32,992 nt of DNA. Source: Lacticaseibacillus songhuajiangensis (GTDB lineage Bacteria > Bacillota > Bacilli > Lactobacillales > Lactobacillaceae). This document shows positions 16,192 to 24,571 of the stretch, one piece after another; position 1 is the first letter of the stretch; each line of letters begins with the position of its first letter. The notes beneath the pieces were generated by a model that saw nothing but the letters and a program-made list of their open reading frames with translations, made no database searches and was not told where the DNA came from. The position numbers and the translations under genes were made by a program. The stretch spans positions 1 to 32,992 of the forward strand of contig NZ_RHNR01000037.1 of assembly GCF_003946025.1 (NCBI RefSeq), given 5' to 3'.

Positions 16192-16220
16192 ATTATAGCA
16201 AACCTGGGCGCCTGCTTCAA
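16192..16220 (-). promoter_or_regulatory. yebC promoter
   Basis: TTGAAG (16220-16215), a 17-nt spacer and TATAAT (16197-16192) preceded by TGC, an extended -10. Confidence 0.85.
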
Positions 16221-16303
16221 CGCTTTCGGGACCGTTTGCGGCACGATTTTGTCTGGAATGTTCGCGGAAGAGTCAGCATGTTTTCTTTACCTTTAACGCC
16301 TGG

Positions 16304-19300
16304 CTAGTTGTGCTTGCGCCGAAGTCCCAGCATACCGAATAAACTCATCATCGCAAGACCCACCCATGCAAGTAACGAATCGTTGCGATCACCGGTCGTT
16401 GGCAGCTCAGTATTAGTTCCACTCACTTTCTGTGTCTTCGCCTTTGTTTCGCTCTGCGTATTCGGCACCTTCTTAACAGCGATAACCGTTGACTGCGTAT
16501 CGGGCAGCATGTGTGATGAATCCTCAGGTTGACCTTCTTGACCAGGTTCGAGTGTGTTATCACCCACGTCTTGCCCTTGAGATCCACCATTTTTAGAACT
16601 TCCATCATCCGGTTGAACGATCGGATTGTCCCTTGTGTAAACGACGATGTACACAGCATCGTCATCCCCGAACCGCGCTGTCTGTTCAGAGGTCGCTTCC
16701 GAAGCACTGCTGCTTACATGGAATCCGGCGATAAGCGGATTTCTCTGGTATCCAAGGATTCCGCTTGCGGGACTGTAGGTTTTCACACCCGTTACTGGAT
16801 CAGCACTCTCGGTGAAGGTAACGCGTACCGTGTAATCGGGCGCCAGTGTGTTACCCTCCTGGTCTGTGTAGTGCACTGTCTTCGTAACGGTATCCATTGT
16901 CACAATTGGTGCATCTTTGACGTAGACAACCGTGTATAATTCGTCCGCATCGCCGAACTTGACAGTTTGTTCCGAGCTTGCACCTTCGGGACTTGTAACG
17001 ACGTGGTACCCCTTAACGACCGGGTTCTGCTGATAACCAAGAACGGCACGTTCTGGGTTATAGCTTACCTGTCCCGTAACCGCATCCGTAGATGAAGTAA
17101 AGTCCGCGGAGACAGCATAATCCGGTGCCAGACTGTTGCCGTCAGCATCCCGATACTGCACCGTCTTTGTGACCGTATCCGTAGCCGTCGTTGGTGCATT
17201 CTTCATGTAAGAAACGGCGGTATTTTGCGTTGGGTCAGCTGGCGTGGCAGGCGGCAAGTAACCTTGGTGTGGGTCATCTGTATTAACCAGTTTCAGCACA
17301 GTGCCCATCTCATCGACAGGTGTGTATCCCTGTACAAAAAGCACAATTCCGGTTGTTGGTGTGAGAACCAGGCTCGGATTGTCAGGATTATTTGGATAGT
17401 CGATTGTCAACGGAACAATACCCGGAACGTTGATAATGTAATGACCCACGCGTTGATATACATAGGTTACTTCAACGTCACCATCAGCCATATCGCCGCT
17501 GGCATTAACCGGTAGTTTAGTTGTATCCAGTACGTATCCAGTTATCAGCTTGGCGGATGTCGAGTAAGCCTCACCGACCTGTTTGGTCACCCCACTTTCG
17601 ATTCCCAAAACATGCCCTGACTCATCCACATAACGAATCGTGAGCAAATGCTCATCGCGAACGTAGTTAATCATTGTATTTTCCGTTGGGTCAGTAGGTA
17701 TCGCCGGCGGCAAGTAACCAGCACTTGGATTATCGCTATCCACGGGTACTAATTTCACTCCATCTGTAGTCACTGGCACATATGTGACAACATACGGAAC
17801 AACGGCTGTTGTTGGTGTTGTCACCTTACCAGGATCATCGGGGTCATTAGGATATTTCACCGTAATTGGCGCGCCTGTCGGGACATTAATAACGTACTGA
17901 CCTACCGTCTGGTAAACATAAGTCACTACAATATCCGAATCTGCCACACTCCCACTAGCATTGGCCGGCAGTTTGCTCTTATCTAGGACATAACCGTCAA
18001 TCACTTTCGCAGTAGCGACATACTTGTCGCCAACCCGCTTATTGTCAAATTTACTTGCCGTTAATTGTGTTCCATTTTCATCAACAAAACGTACGGTAAC
18101 CGCATGGCTATCAAGAACATAATTAATCTCAGTGTCCATCGTTGGGTCATTAGGAACACTCGGCGGCAAGTAACCTTGCGTCAAATCATTCTCATTTAGC
18201 GGTACTAATTTGTTACCAGCGCCATCTGTCGGCGTGTAGCCCTGAATATCGGGCACAATGGCAGTTGTGGGCGTAATAACTTTGCTTGGATCATCCGGGT
18301 CATTGGGATAATCAACCTTCTGAACAGCACCGTTGGGAACATTAATCACATATTGGCCAACTGGCTGATAAACATAGGTCACCGTTACATCATTGTCCCC
18401 AAACACGCCTTGTGCGTTTGGTGGCAACTTTGTACCATCAAGAACATAGCCAGTGATAACCGCTGCTGAACTGCTGTAAGAGTCACCAAATGCAATCGTG
18501 GTGACGCTATCCACGGACAAAACGTTACCGTTCCCATCAACGTAGCGAATCGTGAGTTGATGTTCATTCTTCACATATTCAATCACCGTATCAAGGGTTG
18601 GGTCTGTTGGTACGCTTGGTGGCAAGTACCCCAAAAGCGGGTGATCACCATTCACCGGTGTCAATCCATTTCCTAATGCATCCGTTGGTGTGTAACCCTC
18701 AACGTAAGGCACAATTCCGGTCGTCGGTGTTGCAACCGCACTTGGATTGTCCGGATCATTCGGATAATTAATGGTAGTTGGCACTTCATTTGGAACATTG
18801 ATTATATAGTGGCCCACTGCCTGATAATGATACGTGACCACAACATCAGCTGTCCCGATGACGCCACTTGCGTTTGTAGGCAGCTGATTATTATCGAGCA
18901 CGAAGCCATTGATAACTTTAGCACTACTTGTGTAACTGTCCCCCATGCGTTTGGTAACGGCCGGCAGTGACTCAAGTAAATTACCAGACTCATTGACATA
19001 GCGAACCGTCAGCGCGTAGTCATTGAAGGCATAATTAATTTCTGTATTGGCAGTTGGATCCGCTGGTACAGCAGGCGGTAAGTAGCCTTCCTCGGGATTA
19101 TCCGCATTCACAGGGATGAGCCTCTCACCATTGCCGTCCATTGGTGTGTAGCCAGCAACGAATGGCACAATTCCGGTCGTCGGTGTCGTAACTTTACTTG
19201 CGTCGTCAGGATTATTCGGATAGTCAACAATCACTGGGCTCGTGGTCGGCACATTGATAATGTAGTGACCCACTGACTGGTAGACGTAGGTTACGGTAAC

Positions 19301-22300
19301 ATTCTGCGTATCAAAGACACCACTCGCATTGGCGGGTAGCTTTGTCGTATCCACAACGTAAGCGGGCACTACAGCCGGCACGGTTGCGTAACTTGCACCG
19401 ACGCGTTTTGTCGTTGTGCGCGGAGCGGCAACCGGATTGCCATCTTCGTCAACCGCCTGCACTGTCAAACCATAGTCAATCGGTGTGAGTTCAAACTGAA
19501 CAATATCACCATCAAAATCATAACGGGAAATTGCACCTAAACTGGCGAAACCGTTTGGTAAACCGTCATAGTCGGTAACTGCTGAATTAATCACTGTTGT
19601 GGGAGTAGTGGTCACCTGTTGATACCCTGCCGGAATCAAGGCGGTATCTTCAGCGGATAAACTCATTGTCAGCGTATCTTTATTATCAACGAGTGTCTTG
19701 GTCAGATCACTCAGTGCGATATATTGATCATTACCCGCTGCATCAACGTAGTGGAACCGTGCGGTGATAGTAGATTTACTACTAATAGTAATATTGGCCG
19801 CGCTTGTTGCTTTGTTTGTAATCGCAACCGTTGTCCCGTTCAAATAGGTCATCGCTTGCATAAGAGCAGTTCGATTAGACTGGGCAATGAAGTCATCCGT
19901 TGTCCCTGAAAGTACAAACCGACCAGTGGTGCTATTTCCAGGAATCGTCCCAACTTCGATTAAAATAGAGCGAACTGCAGACCAGTCAGTAATCTGGTCT
20001 GCCGGTACGAAGCCAGTTGTATCATACGTCGTATCAGTCTTGTTGGCTGTATACAGCGTGGTTGAGTAGAGTACCGTGGGTGAGAAACTGTCCCCGACGC
20101 TACTTCCCGTTGTGAAGTTAGTAGGCACAGAGATTGGGCCGTTCAATTTGAAGGTATATCCGGAATTTAAGGCATCGCCAACGGTTGGCAAGTTCAGAAT
20201 GGCTGCTGAATTGTTCGTGTTGGAACCGGCTGTGTTTACCATCGCATAATCAAAGGTTAGTAGCTGATCCCCACGCGCATCTGAGCTGGCCTTGACTGAG
20301 TTCGCCGCCGTTACCGGATAAGCGTTCTGATTACCTTGGGCCATGCTAACTGCAATCTGCGCAGCGACAGTTTTAACTGTTACTTTATAAGTCCCGTTAA
20401 TCATAGTTACGGCGTTCGCATCTCCATCAGTCAAGGACACATCCTTAACCGGATTGATTTGAGGGTCCGACCCGATTGCAGTCGTCGGCGAGGTGAAGTA
20501 CGAATTGCCAGTCCCGACACTTGCGACTGCATCCTCGGGAATAGCAAAGTTCACTTGGTACCCACCGGCGGAAGTATTAGTATCGATTGATTCGCCAGTG
20601 CCGGTGAAATCAAGCTTTACACCCGTCCGTCCATCGGCGGTGGTGTAAGTGGTCACCACGGGATGTAGATTTCCGAACGAGTAACCTGTGTAGACAACAT
20701 TCTTCAGTAGCACGTAATACAGTATTGGCTCGTAAATGTACCGCGTAGTTCTTGAACCTGTAACCGTACCGACATAACCGCGATCACCAGGAACTGAATC
20801 GCCACTGCTAGTCGTGTAGGCAACGATGACGGCCGTCGGCACCGCAATTGTTTGTGTCATGTTCGTGGTCGTCGTGTAGTATGTGCCATCTGCTGTAGTT
20901 GCACTAAAGCCATAGTGCCAAACCAGCTTATCGCCGACTTTGAGGGCATCACCATTGGTGTAATTCTGTTGTACGGTTCCCTTAATGTTGAACGGTATCC
21001 ACCAACCCACGAAGGCTCCCGGTGCAAGGTAGTCGGCAGTTATCTCTGCGTGTGTGAATCCTTGACCACCATTTGCGGTTATCGTGTCATCAAAAGTGGC
21101 CGTCCCGGTCTGAGTTGAACCATCAGCGAGCGTGAGTGTGTACGCAAATGTATTCGTTCCGGTGACGTATGCACGGTAGTCTGTGTACCGATGTGGAATC
21201 ACAATCTGTGTTGCCACGATGCCGTCTGGAACGTCAATGGTAAACGTCCCGTCAGTCACGGCACTAGTCGAGTTCATACTGAAGTACCACGTATTGATGT
21301 TCTCGGGGTCGTTGGTCGGATCATCATCAACAATTAGCTGCGTCGCCCCACCAGGCGTGATGTCCATCATCACAGTGGAACTATCTCCACTCGCAATTTG
21401 CTCGCTCCATGCCGTACCGGTAGCGGTTAAGACCGTACCATTGGCCAAGGTCTCTTCAAAAGTGGTTGGTCCCGGAGCTGTGTAGGTGGTTGTGGTGGCA
21501 GGTGCGTCAATATCAAATTGACCAATGAAAGAAATGGTAGCGCCACTCCCCACACCTACTCCAGCCGGAAAATTGATGAGGATGTCCGTGCCGGCCCCAT
21601 TTGGTTGTGTAATCGTCACGCCAGCTGGCAGTGTGTACTGCGAATTGTAAACACTCTTGGCAGTTGCATCGGCATCCAAAAGAAAACCCGCGGGGACTGG
21701 AATCGTGACTTTTGCCCCCAGTCCATTGATGTACTGGGTTGCACCTGACTGTGTTGCATCATTAAAAAAGCCGCTGGATTCTAAGGGGGCAATCTTGTAG
21801 ACAAGTGGTGTTTTTACACCCACACTGGTAATTTTGGTACTTGGCGCAATTCGCGTGGGGCTTGTAATGCTAATGGAAGGCTCCACATCTTGATACAAGG
21901 TCATCGGATCTTGAGCGATACTATTCACTGACCAAGTAATTGCAAATGAACTTTCACCAATCTGATTGGCACTCAAAACCTTTTTCGCGCTATTACCAAC
22001 TGTTTTGATGGTCAATGCTACGGGAAGCTGTCCAGTCATCGTGCTTGTTAGCGTAAGAGTTGTACTGCCATCGGCATTCTTTTTACTTGCCCAAGTCCCG
22101 GTCTGTGCATTCAACGTTGTATGTGACACGGCATCAATCGTGACCGCCTGAGTTGGAATAGTAAACGCGATAGTATCGCCAACCTCGAGGGTCAATCCCA
22201 GGTTGATGACAACACCAGAACCGTCTTGTCCGTAACCAATTTGATTGTTCGACAATGTACCAACAACCTTTGCCTCAGAATCAACGAAGGAGATGGCACC

Positions 22301-23515
22301 ACTAGGGTCGACCACCTGGCGAAAAGCGCTAAACACCGCTTGTTGCTTCAGTGCAGCAACCGCATCCTGAAAAGCGGATGAATTTGCGGCGGAAAGTATT
22401 AAATCGCCATAGGCATCCACTTGACCGGTCGTGCCCGCAGGCAAAGTCGCAGCATCCAAAGCTGCTTGTGCCGTTGCTTGCGCGTTCATAGCGGCACCCT
22501 GCTTGTCTTCCGTAAGCATGGACGCTGCTTGCACAACTTCATTGTCCATGTTGTTCAAAATTTGAGCCGCACTACTAATTTGGGCCAGCGCATTATCCAA
22601 ATTATCCTGGCTATTTGCTTGGGCCGATGCTACGAAATCTTGGATCTGCTGTGCTTCAACCTTCTGATGTGCTTGCAGAGCGTGTAGCGCATCGTTGTTG
22701 ACGATGGTGTCGGTTGCACTCGCGTTTGCGAACGCGTCATCTTGACGCACATATGCTGCCAACTGATCTTGCGTTTTCTGGACACCGCCGACCAAATTAG
22801 CAGCGGCCACGTTCACGTCGGCCGCGGACCGCGAATTGGTTGTCATATTTTGGGCAGTGCTTTTTTCGTCAGTACCGGTGGAACTGGTAGCAATGCTAGT
22901 TTGTTCTTCGTCGGTTGATTTTTTTGAAACGGCCATCGTGGATGTAGCCGTAGATTTTGCTGTTTGCGTTTTGGGTTCGGCCACATCTACGGACGCTTGT
23001 TCCGTGGAAATCTCCTCTTTAGCCTTCACAACTTCAACGGTACCCGCCGTCACCTGATTTAGGGAGACATCCTGACCGACAATATTCTGCAGTTTAGCCA
23101 ATCCAGCTGCACTAAATGACACGGAGTATGTGCCAGGAACCGCAACGTGCACATCGCTAAAATCAAAATCGGTTAAAGTCCATTGTGCTGCGCTGGCATT
23201 CGCAGCCAACTGTACTGAAGGCACGCTAAATTGGCCGCCAACACTAATCGTCTGTGTTCCAATTGATGCAGCCTTCTGATTATTAGCCAAATTGACCGTA
23301 TTACCCGTATCGTTCGTCGCCGCAGCACTGGCTACAGGCGCCTGGTCCGTCGTATCATCCGCATATGTTACGCGTGCTTGTTGAGCGAAAACTACGCTGG
23401 TAAACAAGGCCGTGATTCCCACAACAGTCCAATTTCGGCGTGTCTTGTACAACTTGTAGTGCGTCTTCTTCTCCGTAACTGCTCGTAAAAATCTTCTTCT
23501 CGATTTTTTAACCAT
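16304..23515 (-). CDS. Giant LPXTG-anchored MucBP-repeat surface adhesin
   Basis: A 2403-residue secreted and cell-wall-anchored protein, probably binding mucus or other host or matrix ligands. A long signal peptide carries a variant KxYKxGKxW motif (KLYKTRRNW, 21-29), with cleavage probably near TYA-DD (about 52). Next come an Ala/Gln/Ser-rich helical region (about 50-390) and several beta-rich adhesin-like domains (about 400-1340). Five 152-residue repeats, each a MucBP-like segment plus a proline-rich linker domain, occupy about 1349-2108, followed by two 95-residue Mub-type repeats and a Gly/Asp/Gln-rich spacer. The sortase signal is LPTTG (2371-2375), a hydrophobic helix and RRKHN. The start is ATG at 23515, with GAGGAG eight bases upstream. 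Base composition is lower in GC than its neighbours. No clear terminator follows. Confidence 0.93.
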   Translation of the reverse strand: MVKKSRRRFLRAVTEKKTHYKLYKTRRNWTVVGITALFTSVVFAQQARVTYADDTTDQAPVASAAATNDTGNTVNLANNQKAASIGTQTISVGGQFSVPSVQLAANASAAQWTLTDFDFSDVHVAVPGTYSVSFSAAGLAKLQNIVGQDVSLNQVTAGTVEVVKAKEEISTEQASVDVAEPKTQTAKSTATSTMAVSKKSTDEEQTSIATSSTGTDEKSTAQNMTTNSRSAADVNVAAANLVGGVQKTQDQLAAYVRQDDAFANASATDTIVNNDALHALQAHQKVEAQQIQDFVASAQANSQDNLDNALAQISSAAQILNNMDNEVVQAASMLTEDKQGAAMNAQATAQAALDAATLPAGTTGQVDAYGDLILSAANSSAFQDAVAALKQQAVFSAFRQVVDPSGAISFVDSEAKVVGTLSNNQIGYGQDGSGVVINLGLTLEVGDTIAFTIPTQAVTIDAVSHTTLNAQTGTWASKKNADGSTTLTLTSTMTGQLPVALTIKTVGNSAKKVLSANQIGESSFAITWSVNSIAQDPMTLYQDVEPSISITSPTRIAPSTKITSVGVKTPLVYKIAPLESSGFFNDATQSGATQYINGLGAKVTIPVPAGFLLDADATAKSVYNSQYTLPAGVTITQPNGAGTDILINFPAGVGVGSGATISFIGQFDIDAPATTTTYTAPGPTTFEETLANGTVLTATGTAWSEQIASGDSSTVMMDITPGGATQLIVDDDPTNDPENINTWYFSMNSTSAVTDGTFTIDVPDGIVATQIVIPHRYTDYRAYVTGTNTFAYTLTLADGSTQTGTATFDDTITANGGQGFTHAEITADYLAPGAFVGWWIPFNIKGTVQQNYTNGDALKVGDKLVWHYGFSATTADGTYYTTTTNMTQTIAVPTAVIVAYTTSSGDSVPGDRGYVGTVTGSRTTRYIYEPILYYVLLKNVVYTGYSFGNLHPVVTTYTTADGRTGVKLDFTGTGESIDTNTSAGGYQVNFAIPEDAVASVGTGNSYFTSPTTAIGSDPQINPVKDVSLTDGDANAVTMINGTYKVTVKTVAAQIAVSMAQGNQNAYPVTAANSVKASSDARGDQLLTFDYAMVNTAGSNTNNSAAILNLPTVGDALNSGYTFKLNGPISVPTNFTTGSSVGDSFSPTVLYSTTLYTANKTDTTYDTTGFVPADQITDWSAVRSILIEVGTIPGNSTTGRFVLSGTTDDFIAQSNRTALMQAMTYLNGTTVAITNKATSAANITISSKSTITARFHYVDAAGNDQYIALSDLTKTLVDNKDTLTMSLSAEDTALIPAGYQQVTTTPTTVINSAVTDYDGLPNGFASLGAISRYDFDGDIVQFELTPIDYGLTVQAVDEDGNPVAAPRTTTKRVGASYATVPAVVPAYVVDTTKLPANASGVFDTQNVTVTYVYQSVGHYIINVPTTSPVIVDYPNNPDDASKVTTPTTGIVPFVAGYTPMDGNGERLIPVNADNPEEGYLPPAVPADPTANTEINYAFNDYALTVRYVNESGNLLESLPAVTKRMGDSYTSSAKVINGFVLDNNQLPTNASGVIGTADVVVTYHYQAVGHYIINVPNEVPTTINYPNDPDNPSAVATPTTGIVPYVEGYTPTDALGNGLTPVNGDHPLLGYLPPSVPTDPTLDTVIEYVKNEHQLTIRYVDGNGNVLSVDSVTTIAFGDSYSSSAAVITGYVLDGTKLPPNAQGVFGDNDVTVTYVYQPVGQYVINVPNGAVQKVDYPNDPDDPSKVITPTTAIVPDIQGYTPTDGAGNKLVPLNENDLTQGYLPPSVPNDPTMDTEINYVLDSHAVTVRFVDENGTQLTASKFDNKRVGDKYVATAKVIDGYVLDKSKLPANASGSVADSDIVVTYVYQTVGQYVINVPTGAPITVKYPNDPDDPGKVTTPTTAVVPYVVTYVPVTTDGVKLVPVDSDNPSAGYLPPAIPTDPTENTMINYVRDEHLLTIRYVDESGHVLGIESGVTKQVGEAYSTSAKLITGYVLDTTKLPVNASGDMADGDVEVTYVYQRVGHYIINVPGIVPLTIDYPNNPDNPSLVLTPTTGIVLFVQGYTPVDEMGTVLKLVNTDDPHQGYLPPATPADPTQNTAVSYMKNAPTTATDTVTKTVQYRDADGNSLAPDYAVSADFTSSTDAVTGQVSYNPERAVLGYQQNPVVKGYHVVTSPEGASSEQTVKFGDADELYTVVYVKDAPIVTMDTVTKTVHYTDQEGNTLAPDYTVRVTFTESADPVTGVKTYSPASGILGYQRNPLIAGFHVSSSASEATSEQTARFGDDDAVYIVVYTRDNPIVQPDDGSSKNGGSQGQDVGDNTLEPGQEGQPEDSSHMLPDTQSTVIAVKKVPNTQSETKAKTQKVSGTNTELPTTGDRNDSLLAWVGLAMMSLFGMLGLRRKHN
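16610..17179 (-). repeat. Two tandem 95-codon repeats in the adhesin
   Basis: Two units of 285 bp, each starting DTVTKTVxY and continuing with DxxGNxLAPDY, LGYQxNP and FGDxDxxYxVVY. They resemble Mub-type domains near the cell-wall spacer. The two copies are diverged at residue level but collinear without gaps. Confidence 0.85.
17192..19471 (-). repeat. Five tandem 456-bp (152-residue) MucBP-type repeats in the adhesin
   Basis: Five units with an exact 456-bp period: the marker encoding the conserved GYLPP stretch recurs at 17253, 17709, 18165, 18621 and 19077. Each unit has a MucBP part (LTVRYVxExG, LPxNASG, VTYVYQ) and a second part (GHYIINVP, DYPNxPDxP, TPTTGIVP, GYLPPxxPxDPTxxT). No indels occur between units despite residue divergence, indicating strong length constraint or recent expansion with drift. 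Confidence 0.92.
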
Positions 23516-23524
23516 TACATTCAC

Positions 23525-23895
23525 TCCTCAGCCAAGCATAACGATTCAAGCTTTGGTTATTTGCCTTAATTATAACAGATATGCAATTCGAAATACCTAT
23601 AATTTACATTGTCTAGGTAATTGTGCCGTTATTTTGATTTCCGTCTAGGGGGAAGCTACCTACGTCTGTGCTGCCGCATGCTTTGTATCATTTGCACATA
23701 GGCGTTGTTATGTCGGGATGATGATGCTGTTCTCAGTCGATAAAGCACCAATCAATCTGTAATTGAGTGCAACATTTGTAAGCAAGTATTTTGTTTTCGC
23801 TTTGTTGGATAGCGGCAACGTTATGACAGATATAAGCAATTCAATAAAGAAGGATAGCACTAGTTAAATAACTTTTTGACCTGAAATAATCATAT
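23525..23895. other. AT-rich intergenic region upstream of the adhesin
   Basis: A stretch of about 370 bp without a credible gene. Near the adhesin it has an extended -10 (TGT TATAAT, minus strand, 23574-23569) without a good -35. The rest, about 23640-23890, is AT-rich and I see no RNA gene, repeat or operator in it. The low GC matches the adhesin gene itself. Confidence 0.5.
23569..23574 (-). promoter_or_regulatory. Candidate -10 box of the adhesin gene
   Basis: TATAAT preceded by TGT on the minus strand, about 55 nt upstream of the ATG. The -35 region lacks a clear TTGACA, suggesting an activator-dependent or extended -10 promoter. Confidence 0.5.
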
Positions 23896-23924
23896 AAAAA
23901 AACGTCGTTCGAACAAAACGACGT
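23896..23924 (-). terminator. Terminator of the VanZ-family gene
   Basis: Minus-strand hairpin ACGTCGTT-TTGTTCG-AACGACGT followed by TTTTTT. Confidence 0.9.
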
Positions 23925-23956
23925 CTCTTTTTCCACTCTAGGGGCTCGGAGTAAGT

Positions 23957-24457
23957 CTACCGTCGGGATTGACGCAATTTTTCCACACAAAATGCAATCA
24001 GCACCGCACACAGTCCGCCGCACATGTCCAAAATGACGTCCTGCACCATCGGCGAACGGCCGCCCGTCAGCGACTGGTGGAATTCATCCAGCGCCGCCAA
24101 ACCGCCAACGGTCAGTGGCGTCAGTAGCAGCCGCAGCCAATTCGGGGTGACGCGCCCGCGTAGGCCGAGAAAAATACCCAGTCCCAGCACGAAGTAAGTC
24201 GCAAAATGCGCAAACTTGCGGATGAAGAACTCAATCATTTTGAAATAGCCACTATGCTGAAGGCTGATGACTTCGCCATCAGCATAATGAATGTTGATGC
24301 CCGCTAGCCACTGCTTGCCCGGTTCTCCCGCTAGCAAATGGTGCAGCAGTGGCACCACCGTTTGCTGCTTGTAAGTCATGGCGCTACTAATGAAGAGAAT
24401 CAGCAGCACCACTAGGGCAACCACCAACCACACGTTCCGCTGAATCCATTGACGCAT
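23957..24457 (-). CDS. VanZ-family membrane protein
   Basis: 166 residues with four predicted helices (about 8-26, 86-101, 109-123 and 140-157). The family signature is clear: FFIRKFAHFATYFVLG, then LDEFHQSLTGGRSPMVQDVILD. VanZ was first seen with teicoplanin resistance, but most chromosomal homologues have no proven role, so resistance should not be assumed. The start ATG has GGAG about seven bases upstream. It follows glmS but is separated from it by a strong terminator. A candidate extended -10 (TGC TATGCT, 24504-24496) lies just upstream of the gene, without a good -35. Confidence 0.88.
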   Translation of the reverse strand: MRQWIQRNVWLVVALVVLLILFISSAMTYKQQTVVPLLHHLLAGEPGKQWLAGINIHYADGEVISLQHSGYFKMIEFFIRKFAHFATYFVLGLGIFLGLRGRVTPNWLRLLLTPLTVGGLAALDEFHQSLTGGRSPMVQDVILDMCGGLCAVLIAFCVEKLRQSRR

Positions 24458-24514
24458 CCGTTTACTCCATTTCTATAGTCAATATTCTGCTCACTAGCAT
24501 AGCACCCTAGACGC

Positions 24515-24553
24515 AAGAAATCTCCCGCGACACGTGGTCGCAGGAGATTTCTT
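24515..24553 (-). terminator. Terminator of glmS
   Basis: A long minus-strand hairpin, AAGAAATCTCCTGCGAC-CACGT-GTCGCGGGAGATTTCTT, with the closing T-rich arm as the tail. Confidence 0.85.
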
Positions 24554-24571
24554 CGGGCTTATTTAACTTGT

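Noticed and set aside
17192..19471. CRISPR-like periodic repeats
   Set aside because: The 456-bp period is in frame and encodes protein domains; there are no short identical repeats with unique spacers anywhere in the window.
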